Positions 11,143 through 21,351 of a stretch of DNA of 64,000 bases are shown piece by piece. The position numbers were made by a program, and so were the translations under genes. The notes under the pieces were generated by a model. The model was given only the letters and a program-made list of their open reading frames with translations. It searched no databases and had not been told where the DNA came from. Origin of the DNA: Pseudocercospora fijiensis CIRAD86 (Eukaryota > Ascomycota > Dothideomycetes > Mycosphaerellales > Mycosphaerellaceae); NCBI RefSeq assembly GCF_000340215.1, contig NW_006921532.1:8747409-8811408 (forward strand), written 5' to 3'. Each line of letters opens with the position of its first letter. Position 1 is the stretch's first letter.

Positions 11143-11630
11143 TCATGCAGGCTTCTCATTCGTCAGTTTGCTAGCATCAATCCAATATCCTACGGCCATG
11201 AGAACACAGACGGCGACAAAGATGTATCGTTGCTCGCCATTGCCTTCGAACTCGGGACTGCAGACAAACGTCAGCTACAAAACAGCCTCGCAAAGGGACA
11301 TGCTCAATCTTACTCTTGCCAGGCAGTTCCTGGGTAGAGGATTGCACACAGTCCGGCTCCGCAGTAGAAGCTACCAAGGAGAGCGGCATTGAACAAATTG
11401 TCTCTGACCTGGCTTGGCCTGGCCTCAGGACGGAAGGCAAGATACAATGACATTGCAGCAAGACAGAGGCCCAAGGACATGGTCTGACCGTTATGGAACT
11501 TTGCGTGAGGCGGCCATCTTGGATTCAGCACGTGTGTCTCGTTGTAGTCTGCCAGGAAGGCGCCCAAGGAATAAGAGAGATTGCCCAGAATCATGAGAAT
11601 CCGACCTGCCGAAAGAGATTGAAGAGGCAT
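11143..11630 (-). CDS. DUF6640 small membrane protein, two exons
   Basis: Exons 11630-11314 and 11257-11143 give 143 residues. The donor is GTAAGA and the acceptor CTGCAG with a GCTGAC branch; the junction reads TAWQ-D-PEFEGN. The protein opens MPLQSLSAGRILMILGNLSY and continues SLGAFLADYNETHVLNPRWP, then AKFHNGQTMSLGL and hydrophobic helices ending in IFVAVCVLMAVGYWIDAS. The pattern of HVLNPRWPPH and FHNGQTM matches the fungal DUF6640 family of small multi-pass membrane proteins with no known function. An upstream in-frame extension to 11759 lacks an ATG and conserved sequence. Confidence 0.8.
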
Positions 11631-11791
11631 ATTCCCGGTGAAGGCCGGTGTTGTGCTGGGCCGTGATTTTGGGGAACAGGTATATAGAAACGGGATGAGC
11701 TTTGCCTTTGCTTTCCAATGACCGGTTGATGGATCATACAAGGTCTGTCTGGTGAGCACTGCATCTTTGGCTTTGGGTCTCTCTGCCGGAC

Positions 11792-12101
11792 CAGATCAAA
11801 GATCGCCCCGCCCTACAGGCAAATCACAAGCACGATCGATCATTGGACTTACTACATCTTACGCTAAGGAATGTTCGTCTTGGCTGTGGGTATTGCTGCA
11901 CTCTGCGCAGCTAGCACGAGCCTCCTCTGCGTAGAGCCTCCTTTGATGACTGCAGATCAAGGATCGCCCCACAAGCAAATCACAAGCACGATCGATCATT
12001 GGACTTGCTACATCTTACGCTAAGGAATGTTCGTCTGGGCTGTGGGCATTGCTGCACTCTGCGCAGCTAGCACGAGCCTCCTCTGTGTGGAGCCTCCTTT
12101 G
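11792..12101. repeat. Two-copy tandem direct repeat, period about 160 bp
   Basis: Copy 1 (about 11792-11945) and copy 2 (about 11953-12101) share long near-identical runs, including CACGATCGATCATTGGACTT and ACGCTAAGGAATGTTCGTCT. Differences are a few substitutions and a small indel. The pair lies just beyond the 3' end of the ankyrin pseudogene. Confidence 0.9.
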
Positions 12102-12186
12102 ACTGTAGACAGCCCGCAGCGAACACGGACACGAACACGAGCAAGACGAGACGAGGCTGAATGATCGCTATGGGCCTTCGTCAAGA

Positions 12187-15100
12187 TCAAATTCGGAAGA
12201 GGTGCGACTGTTCTTGGATAGCATTGTGGACTTTTTGACTCAAGGTCAGCCTGTTGCGCTCTAGTATCCAAGCGACGTTGTTCTGCGCCTCGGTGCTGAG
12301 CAGCATTGGATTTGTCGATAGTGCGTGACTTCGCGTCACCCAAGCAGTCTTCGTTGTAGACTTTCGCGCTGCCCATTTCATACTCATTCGATACTTTGGC
12401 CCATGTCATATTCATTCTTGGTACGGATTTGACCCATGGCTTCTTCATTGTGGTAGCGGATCCTTCCCATGTTGAATGTGTGCCTTTGCTCATCCATCCG
12501 ACCTAGGTTAAGAATTCCATTTTTCTCGCCAAGACTTCTGTTCTCAACTCGGCCTTTCTCAAACAAGGTATCGTTCTGAATACGACCTTGCTGTGACAAA
12601 GTCCGCGGCTTCTCTTGGTTTTGAGCTGGCATGCTGTAAAGCTGTTTCTGGCGGTCCATATCGGATATGTTTGCCTTGTCTTCCAACAGGTTACGCTCGA
12701 TTTGACCGAGTCTCTCCAGCTTCCGGATCGTCTCATCATCATTCTGTCGCCGATGCTCGTTCATGGCGCTCTCATTTCTGAGGCGAGCGTCATCGCTGTT
12801 TTCTTGATGTCGCAGTTGGTTGGAACGCGATTCTTGGGCTACATCTTCCATGCGACGTTGGGTTGAGACCTTCGTGTCGTTTAAATCGACAGCATGTTGG
12901 AGTTTATAGTCCATATCCGACCGTTCTTGCATGCTACGCAACGCGCCGATTTGCAATTTGTCCATCTCGTGCTCGTGCGTTATGGTATTCTCCGCCGTCA
13001 TTCCAGTCAGCCTAAGAGTTTGCTGCTGCTGGGCACCTTCCAGCTTCATATTCTGTTGGTCTCCCAAATAATTCAAGTGTCGCCTGTTTTGGTTGTCATC
13101 ATGAGCAGATTGTGTCATTCGCGTCTGGAAGTCATGTCCCGATTTGAGTTGATATGTTGCACAACCGGCATCGGGTTGGCGTTCTCAATAGCCCAGAACA
13201 ATGGCGTGCGTCCTCGACATTTTTTTCAGAGGGGCTGCCTTGGCCCTATGAAGTTCCAACAGCGTCGAAGACAGTCGCACTAGATCATCTCCACTGCAAT
13301 TGAAGCAGAGCTCACACAGCGCATTGCGACCATCATGTTTAATAGAGGTAAAGTTGGCATCATACCCGGCTGCAATGAGCATTTTGGTCGCATCGACACA
13401 CAGCATCGCGGAGGCCTCATGGAGGCTCCCGTCGTTGATTGGTGGCTTCTTTCGCAGAAGGGATGTGATGGCTGAGGTATTACCGTTCCGTGCGGCATAG
13501 AATGGAGGCGTGCGTTCGAGAGCGTCCTGGGCGGACACATTGGCACCACAATCTATCAAAGTCGAAATCATGTCGTGCCTATTGAGCCGAGCAGCAAGAA
13601 TCAGGGCGGTTGCTTGTGTAGCTGGAGCAACATAGTCAATATCACCTGCACTGATCAGCATTGGAAGCCTCACTCGTGAAAAGCAACATTCTAACATAGA
13701 GCAAAGGCGATGCCTGCTCTGGACCACCGTATCCAGGCTCGTCCACGTATGTTGCAGGCGTGCGTGGCATTTACGTCAGCTCCGAGATCGAAGAAAGCAG
13801 CTGCCAAGGACACGGATTCTGGATAGTATTGTATGCTGTCGAACAAGAGGGTATTCTTCGCACTAGTATGGTTGAGGCCCTGTCTGGTAGCTGAAGAGTT
13901 GGGACCTGCTAGGAGCTCTATAATCGAGAGAACCGTGGACTCTTCATGGTCATTGCGAAGCGTCTCCTGCATCGCGACATAGATAGTGATCATGTCCGGC
14001 TTATATTCAAGGAGAAGCTCGAAAATAGCCTCTCGTACAAATGCTGCAGCAACTTGTAGTGCTTGCGCACCGTCGTTGACATAGCTCACGTCGGCTCCAT
14101 ACTTCAGGAGCAGGTGCAGTAACTCCATGGATGCATTATCATGCACAACCTCGACGGTCGCTCTCATCAGCGCCTCATGCAGACCATTGTCGCTGGCGGC
14201 GCGCGCGAGTATGAATTCCACAAGACCGGTGCTTGTTGACTGCAGCCACCGCTGGTCAGACTGGTTCATGGTGTTGAACGCCTCGGTGTAAGCAAGGGGA
14301 TCCTCAACAGCACAGAAAAGTACTTGCGTAGCTCTTTCATTGCCACTTAGCGCTGCTTGCACAAGCGCAAACGCTGGTGTCTCTCCCTGAGCTCCTCGAT
14401 CAATCACCATCTGCAGAATTTGCAACGCATCGGGGTTCGTGAGCCAGTCATTGCTGGACCGAACGACAGCATCGAATGCAGAAGAGAAGCAGGACGAGTT
14501 AGATTTTGGCACATTCGGGCAATAGGCGCAGACAAGGTCGAGACAATGAGCTCCAGCGCTCTTTATGAGAGCTGCATTAACAGCCTTGCCTCTCGCTCCG
14601 GCGCTAGCGAGCATGGTCAAGATAGTTGTCCCATAATCAAAGGCTAGCTTGCTGACGGTTTTGGTAGCTGCTTCGAATGCCTGCGATGCTAGGCTCTTGC
14701 TGGCACCTTTGCAGAGAAGGCTGACCAGTGCGACGTTGTGTGCTGCAGCAGCTTTAGTCAAAGCAGGCGCAACCACGCTCGCAGAGATCTTGCGGCTACA
14801 CAGAAGCGCTATGAGATCATAACTACCTGGCGAGAGCCAAGAATCAGCTCCAGTCGCGGCGGCGAATGCCAGGTCGTCCGCCGTGGTGTTCTCGATATGA
14901 TCCCACAGGAGCCTGACAGCTTGGCGATCGAGATGGCTGGCGGCGGTAACATACCCCATCTCCACTGGTTCGCCATATGCGCCATGATCAAGAAACATCT
15001 CTAGCAGTTGTAGAGATTGCCGCCACTGTGGATTCTCGAGTTGTAGTCCTCTCGAAGGTGGAGCTGGAAAAATCGACTGAATAATGACTTTTTGGCGTAT

Positions 15101-15250
15101 GGAAATACGTTCTCCAACGTTCTGGTCAACCCGCAGCTGTTATTCCTCTTCGGTCATGTTGGTGAACAGGCAGCCTTCGTCGTCCTCTCTGCTCGTGAGA
15201 AATGGCATGTTTGTGACGTGACCTTGTTTGATAAGTACTATCGGCGGCAT
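12187..15250 (-). pseudogene. Ankyrin-repeat gene with C-terminal 11-residue repeats, apparently broken
   Basis: The minus strand encodes a long protein with many ankyrin repeats followed by a charged Gln/Asp/Arg-rich region, but it is not open as sequenced. A likely start at 15250 or 15208 (MPFLTSREDDEGCLF) meets an in-frame TAA at 15142-15140; coding sense continues beyond it (QLRVDQNVGERISIRQKVII). A long open block runs 15139-13691 with ankyrin signatures (LLHLLLKYGADVSYVNDGAQ). Near 13740-13640 two further frame changes occur over almost exactly one 33-codon repeat; an intron with donor GTGGAC and acceptor GTGCAG is an alternative that restores frame. A run of seven T's at 13220-13226 shifts frame within the last ankyrin repeat. 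A CTTCCAG acceptor near 13130 leads to the charged region (to 12384), and a final frame change near 12390 interrupts the 11-residue repeats. The 3' end is unclear. Sequencing error could explain the indels but hardly all the lesions. Confidence 0.65.
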
Positions 15251-16205
15251 AGATATCCTTCGCCGGCACCGCGATGTATGCGTCTACCTGTCCCATGTTC
15301 ATGCCACTTGCAGTTGCGTTGTTGGCTGCCCCTCTATGCTCAGTATCTGAGCAGTGAGCAAATCCCTCAGATTTGGAAGAGGAGAAGACGCAATGACGGT
15401 GACCTACCTGGCACATAACATCGTATGTTCCGCAATAACGTCGTATATGGCACCGATGCGGCGTTCGGATTTGCGTTGGGCCAGCACCATTGGTTTCAGC
15501 GCTGAGCTGTATCACGTTTCTCGTACGCGCTATCTGGTACATCGACCTTTTCGATGTACTTGACCGTGTGCTCGCATGCTACAGCAGTGGTAGGTGAATG
15601 AAAGAGACATGATTCTGCGTGTTCGTGGACCAACCAGAAATCGGTTGGTATCGCCGCACAGGTGGTGGTGTTCGGAAGGGTGGTTCATCGGCAGTCGCCG
15701 ATCTCTGCCGAGCCCCCCACAGTGGCGCACTGGCCACTCTGGAGCGGAGCAGTCCCTCATCGCTGCTGCTGACTAGTACTACTGACTTCATGTGCGCGCG
15801 GGCTACGGGCAGCAGCGTGAGAGTTTCGGTTCCCTGTATGTACATAGATGCCAACCCAGTACCTGAACTCCGGACTCACTCAATTGCTACAACCGCATCG
15901 TGTTCTGCCTACTTCACTCTGATCCACATCCTGCCAGAGCCCATCTCCGCCTTCTTTCATACTTCAGCTCACTCGTGACCTCTCCAGCTGACGATAACGA
16001 CAACGGGCAAACTGAAGAAGAAGAGGAAGAAGAACATCATCCGTGGTCAACTAGCAAGCCTGCAACGAAAGTCTGAAACCAAAAGCAGGAATTCCGAAGG
16101 CGACGACAACGACACCAGACCACCCCGCCCTCCGCACCCGCGCCTAGACAACCTGCACAACACACTCTCTCAACTCCCTAGGCCGAGCGCCCATCCTCCT
16201 CAAAG
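15251..16205. other. Intergenic stretch upstream of the yippee gene
   Basis: No conserved coding block. The last 200 bases before 16206 are rich in AC/CGACAA and pyrimidine stretches, as in the leaders of highly expressed fungal genes. Confidence 0.4.
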
Positions 16206-16631
16206 ATGGGCCTCGCATACAACGTCTACCTGAACGCCAAGAAAATCTACGGCTGCAAAAACTGCAAAACCCACCTCGCCGACCACGACGAGATAATAAG
16301 TAGGGTGAGTCCACATCCCCATCCCCATCCCCAACACCTCTCTCTAAATTCCCATCCTGAAACGCTTTCCACTAACTCAACATGCGGCAAAACGCAGAAT
16401 TTCCGAGGCCAACATGGCAAAGCCTACCTCTTCAACAGCGTCGTCAATGTGCAGCAAGGCGAAGCCGGAGAACGCAATATGACGACAGGCCGCCACGTCG
16501 TGAGAGATGTGTGGTGTAGACAGTGCAAAGAGATTGTGGGCTGGAAATACGATCGTGCCTATGAGAGCACGGAGAAGTATAAGGAAGGGAAATACATTCT
16601 GGAGCAGGAGTTGCTGTGCTATGTCAATTGA
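16206..16631 (+). CDS. Yippee-family zinc-binding protein, two exons
   Basis: Exons 16206-16304 and 16398-16631 give 110 residues. The donor is GTGAGT and the acceptor AACGCAG; the junction reads DEIISR/NFRGQHGKAYLF. The fold is the yippee/Mis18 zinc domain: a first zinc pair in YGCKNCKTHL, the conserved FRGQHGKAYLFNSVVNV strand pair, then a second zinc pair in VRDVWCRQCKEIVGWKYD and a closing EKYKEGKYILEQELL. The length is typical of the family. Yippee proteins are small and conserved with poorly defined roles; related domains recruit degradation or chromatin complexes. The intron is 93 nt, in frame and free of stops, so an unspliced product is also possible. Confidence 0.92.
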   Translation: MGLAYNVYLNAKKIYGCKNCKTHLADHDEIISRVSPHPHPHPQHLSLNSHPETLSTNSTCGKTQNFRGQHGKAYLFNSVVNVQQGEAGERNMTTGRHVVRDVWCRQCKEIVGWKYDRAYESTEKYKEGKYILEQELLCYVN

Positions 16632-17420
16632 CATCCGGCCTCGGGATATCACCACTGAGATACGTTGCGCGTGGCATACGCTCGGACTCGGACTGGGCAG
16701 GTAATGGCGTTGGTGTGGATTGGTACGGTGCACTTCGGACAAGGGAATTGGTATATGGTGTTCTGGGATTGCAAAGATGGCGAAGGAGGCGTGCTTGTTA
16801 CGTCACATCATGGCTTGAGAGCAACATATCGGTACTCAAAATATTCTGGAAATGTGTCGTGCGTCAAAGAGACGTGTTGGTAAGTCTGCATCGCTTTCAT
16901 TTCTTGTCGCTATCGTCGCTGCAATCACATAACGAAATTGGTATAGCGCTATGCAAAATAGCAAGTCCAAAGCCTGCTTCCGCTAGCAAACTGCAAACAC
17001 ATGCTTGCTTCCGCCATTTTGGGAGATGAAGTGCTACTTCTTGCAATCATCGAGCATTATTCCAGCCTTGTAGTTCATTCAAAGTTATCATGGTGCGCGC
17101 TGTGTGGTGGTGTCGTTCTGGTAGTGGAGTAGGGTAGGGCAGAGAAGCCACCGGTGGGTAGGGACATCATTAGGCTTTCGAGCTGGTCATGTCATCGAAG
17201 CGTCAAAGTCGTGATAGTCATAAGACATGAAGAGAAGGTGTCAACGTTGTCCCCAGACGCTTGCATGATGCTGGCTGTGAAGCCGGCGGCGACGCAAGTT
17301 GTCCTGGCGGGGTCACAACGCGATTCCTCAGTAGCCTAGGAGTGGTGCAGAGATGGGCTGAGGAGTATGGGGGGCGGTCGGCTGCGGATATCCGTAAGCG
17401 GCTTCACGGCCGTCAGCACT
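16632..17420. other. Intergenic stretch between convergent genes
   Basis: This is the 3' flank of the yippee gene (plus) and of the KH gene (minus). Open frames have no recognisable motif. Confidence 0.45.
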
Positions 17421-18555
17421 CTATGCCGTGGCTTCTGGGATCTGACTCCGACGCATCTTCTCGGCTTCCAAGTTCTCATAGAGAAGATAGAGGGCCTTCT
17501 CATTGGCAGCGGGACCGCCAGTAATGGTGAACATGCGCTCGCCGGTCTCGTCATGCGGAGCTTTGGCGATAGAGATGCGGGCGCCGGAGCTCTTGCGAAT
17601 CTCGCTGATCTTGCTGCCACCGCGACCAATAATACAGCCAACCATGTCAGCCGGTATGCTGATATTTTGAGTTTGGATATCCTCGCCGTCTTCAGGGCGG
17701 GGAGGGGGGCCTCCGTCAGATGGTCCATTGCGACGAGGTGGGTATGACGAGGGAGATTGGCCTCCGGTGAAGTCGGCGCCATTGCCGGTGCGGTTGTAGC
17801 TTCTGGGAGCTCCGTAGCTGGCGCCCGTACCATTGAGAGGTGGAGCAGGAGCACCGCCTTGCACACGAACAGCAGGACTGTAGAGAACGGTTCCGTAACC
17901 ACGCTGTTCATCGTCGATGAGGCATTTGCCAATCTCCCAGACAGCCTTTTGGACTCCTTCGGGGGTTCCCTGGACTTCCACTATGCGTTCGGTTGATTGA
18001 GGCAGCATCTCCTTCTGTGCAACCATTCTGACCCCCGAAGCATCCTGTATCTGTTTTATCTTGAGCCCTTGACGACCGATTATGGTACCCATCTGGTTGT
18101 GCGAGATAAGCAATCGGATAGCTGAGGATAGTTAGCAGATAGATTAGAATGCAGCGGGATGAAGATATCTCACGATGTGTGTTCGGGTTGCCGACCACGC
18201 CTCCCATGCCCATCTGCGGCACTCCTTTGACCAAGCTGTCTGCAACCAGTCCATACGCGTCAGATATGCCTGTCAGAGCTCCGGTGACAGTCAGAACGCG
18301 ATCGTGCACGCCAGGCACGACCTTGCTCACTCCGGCGCGTACGCCAGTCTTGTCTCTGAGGTCCGCAACATTTTGGCCAGCCTTGCCGATAATCACGCCT
18401 GCCTCCTTGGAAGTCACGATTGCGCGCAAGGTCAATTGGCTCTGGGCGTATTCTTCCTCGGTTCGGGGGCGCTCGTCGGTGCTAAGTCCCCCCATCTTAT
18501 CGGCAAGGTTGCCAATGCCCGAGTCAACGGCGGGCGAAGCGTCTTCGGCCGACAT
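17421..18555 (-). CDS. Triple KH-domain RNA-binding protein (PBP2/Rnc1-like)
   Basis: Exons 18555-18174 and 18121-17421 give 360 residues. The donor is GTGAGA, with a GCTAAC branch and acceptor CCTCAG; the junction reads NPNTH-P-IRLLISHNQ. Three KH domains are visible, each with the GxxG RNA-binding loop: VIIGKAGQNVADLR (domain 1), GTIIGRQGLKIKQIQ (domain 2) and GCIIGRGGSKISEIR (domain 3). Domains 2 and 3 are separated by a Gly/Pro/Tyr-rich linker of about 90 residues. The architecture is that of PCBP/hnRNP-K-like fungal proteins such as yeast Pbp2 and fission yeast Rnc1, which bind and stabilise selected mRNAs. Assignment to one of these orthologues is inference. The start is the first ATG of an acidic leader common to this family. 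Confidence 0.9.
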
Positions 18556-20112
18556 CTTGGCGTGTTATTGTGAGGAATTGGTAGGACTGCGAGGGAAGAG
18601 CTGCTGAGCGAGGCCGAAGAGCAGGCCGCTTAAGCTTCGGTGCTAATTTGAAGTGTGTAGAGTGAGGTGCGGTCGGATTGGAAGCTGTGGTCAAAGTATC
18701 GATTAGCATATGCTCCGAGTACGAGCTACCTCGTTGAGTGAGGTGGGGTTCACGCACGAGGAGTTCTCGAGAGGCACAAGGTATACGGGCGGGCGAGCGT
18801 GGGAGAGGTGTCGAGCGGGCGGCACAAGTCAATGCTGTCTATATCGGTGTCGACATTGGGTGGTGGAAGGGTGAGAGAGGCGCGGGAGGTGAGGTGGGAA
18901 GTTGGAAGGGTAGGGTAGGTGGGTAGGTGGGTAGGAAGCGTGCGAGTGTTGTTGTTGTTGTGGTGAGGAAAGCACACCTGCTCGCAGTTCCCCAATTTAG
19001 TCGAGCTTCAAATTCAGTGGCTGGCGGGAACGATGTCACCTGCAGTGAGGATCTGACTGGTCCGATGCAGCATCGACAGTGATAGCACGTGAGATGGAGT
19101 CTGCTCTGCTCTGCTCTGCTCGACGAAGAGCGTGCGTTCGCGTCTACACACCGCCTGCCTGTGCCTGTGCCTGTGCCTGCGCCTGCGCCTGCGCCTGCGC
19201 AGAACTACCCCTCTCGGCTTGTGCCTTTTGCCATCGTTGTCGCGCATCTCTTGAGAGCCATCATTTGCCGTTGCGGCGGGCAGTGGATGTGTCAGGCGCC
19301 ATTGAGCTCGTCCGCGACATGCCGCCCGTTCGTCATGTCGGAAGGCATATCTACTACTAGCTATGCAGGCAGGCAGGCACTCGACGCAGATGTGTGCTGG
19401 TCCCTGGCCTTCCTTCGGCTGCGTGCGTGCGCTGAACCGCGGCAAGGCTTCTTACTGTGGCTGCAGACATCGTCCTCTTGGCTTTAACTAGTTCTTCTCC
19501 CTCACTTCATCATGATTCATGACTATCGTACTCTACGGACTTATCTCGAACCGTTCACTGTCCTTCGCAACTCCTCCTGCTCTCACCCAGCCGTCACAGT
19601 GTGCGACCAGTCCACGCCAAGACATCGCGAATCCAATCACTCGTCCCAAAAATGGCTTCAGGTCGTTCTGACTTTCTCCGACGACCACCAACCAGAATAT
19701 CTCATGCCCGCTGCGTGCTAGCATTCCTCCTCGGCGAATTTGCACGGCTCCGAATCACAGGATGGCAGCATGCCCATTACTAGATACCTGTAGCAGCTCA
19801 TCCGGGTACCTGGCAAAGATCCATGGCTGGCGAAGCGTGTCATCGCATAGCTTATACATGGTCTACCATACTGCAGCTAGTGGTGCTGGCAGGCATGTTG
19901 TTGATCACTGCTTCGAGATTTCGGATCTGCGTTTCGTAGATGCCCACGCACAAGACTTCACCATCGCATTGTGTTCGTGGAGTTCATCGAATGAATGTCC
20001 ATTCCACTTGAAAGAGAGCAGCATATGAGGGCCGAACGCATTTTAGAGATCTCTTCGCAGCCTGCAGACACGCTGCCAGGTCCTCCAGCGTCTTTGAGAA
20101 TCTATCCTACTG
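18556..20112. other. Long intergenic stretch with simple repeats
   Basis: This covers the upstream region of the KH gene and the 3' flank of the next minus-strand gene. Besides simple repeats (CTGCT and GCCTGT/GCCTGC runs), there are GGGTAGGTGGGTAGGTGGGTAGG runs near 18910-18935. No coding block is supported. Confidence 0.45.
19101..19200. repeat. Compound microsatellite, CTGCT then GCCTGT/GCCTGC
   Basis: A run of CTGCT pentamers lies at about 19101-19121. From about 19155 to 19200 hexamers alternate between GCCTGT and GCCTGC. They create false Pro-Val and Cys-Ala frames. Confidence 0.9.
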
Positions 20113-20745
20113 TCAGCATTGACCTGTTTGATTGGCTGTCTTCTTGTTGGCGTTACATACGTAAGGCATTACTTCCATGTACAGCTCCTGACTTGCTGCA
20201 TACGGGTTACAGGCGGATAGCTCCAGCTGAACGGTGTAGTTGGAGCGAATTTTGGCGCCTTGAAACCCCTCTCTTGGCATCAGTTCATCGCAGTACTCGA
20301 TCCATGGCCAGATCTTTTCCCAGTCGCACCGGGAAAGCTGCTTCGTGACTCGCACTTGGATCTCAAACTCAGTCGCAGGCCCAATAGCACAGCGAGCAAG
20401 GGCGTCCACTGCGCTTTTGAGATCATAGTCGTTGACTTGAACCGTTACTCTATATGGACGCAGTAACTTCTTCTGTCCTCGAGGCAGGCTGTTGAAGATC
20501 CACCCAAACTCCTGCCTTGCTTGCTGATTCACCTGAGCGAAGGGATGAGGAACAATCTTGCCGTTGCGTATCACGATGTGGTCCATATCATTGGCGAGGG
20601 TCTCGAATAGCATGTTTCGGAGCTCTCCCGGTAGATCCATGATTCTCGCCGCGGGAGGTTTTGCCTGGCTAGGTGACGGAACATTATCTACCTTCTTCCA
20701 CCATGCTGGCGTTTTGCCGGATGGCGATGCAGTGGAAAGAGCCAT
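20113..20745 (-). CDS. LPxELRN-motif protein, C-terminus uncertain
   Basis: This small fungal protein carries RIMDLPGELRNMLFETL near residue 35, the short F-box-like/2EXR-like motif common in large families of filamentous ascomycetes, followed by VNQQARQEFGWIF. The rest has no further motif; function unknown. As one open frame it ends at 20113, but a good donor (GTATGT at 20160-20155) suggests that an exon ends after EVMPY and continues downstream. One candidate acceptor (GGATAG, near 20105) would add ILKDAGGPGSVSAGCEE and more. The ATG at 20745 is the first in frame. Confidence 0.6.
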   Translation of the reverse strand: MALSTASPSGKTPAWWKKVDNVPSPSQAKPPAARIMDLPGELRNMLFETLANDMDHIVIRNGKIVPHPFAQVNQQARQEFGWIFNSLPRGQKKLLRPYRVTVQVNDYDLKSAVDALARCAIGPATEFEIQVRVTKQLSRCDWEKIWPWIEYCDELMPREGFQGAKIRSNYTVQLELSACNPYAASQELYMEVMPYVCNANKKTANQTGQC

Positions 20746-21351
20746 TAAGGTGGGTGATACAAAATGCCGGCCAAAGTATCAAAGTATGTCGAAAGATGAA
20801 GTTGCTTCTTACCATGCTCACATGTTCAGACAGAGTCTTCGCCCTGACACATCAATACCCCTCACAGTGAGCGACAACGTCACTGCTGTCGTACTCTTGC
20901 AGCGAGCCTGTGAACGGCCAGCCGCCATTGGGACATTTCTTTGAGCTAGCCTGAGATACGGCGCATGATCGGGCTCCGACTCGGCAAGAAGTCTCGGACG
21001 AAGTCGGAAGAATGCAATGCTTGCAGTGGACATTGTCAGCCTGATTGATGTTGATGCTGAGAGCTGCCACAGTGCTGGCTCTCGAAGCTGAAGCAGCGAC
21101 ACGCCACAGATTATTACATTCGTGTCCAAGTAAATATTGACGAGCAGCTGCTGCAACTTGCAAGCTGCGTGCCAACACCAATGCCGCCGGCTGCTGGCTC
21201 GGATTGAGCCGAACGATCGGCGAATGAACAAGCACGTCATTTCACTACTGAACACATGCACTCCATTGGATCGGGACCCTCGACGGAGCGGCCGATGCGA
21301 CGTCGGAGCTTCGAAGACTGCTTGCTTGCATGTGAACTTCACATGTGAAGC
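20746..21351. promoter_or_regulatory. Shared region between two divergent genes
   Basis: About 600 bases separate the minus-strand LPxELRN gene from the plus-strand aminotransferase. The stretch must contain both promoters. I cannot point to a specific factor site. Confidence 0.4.

Noticed and set aside
19079..19487. Plus-strand frames with Cys-Ala and Pro-Val runs
   Set aside because: They are translations of the GCCTGT/GCCTGC microsatellite.
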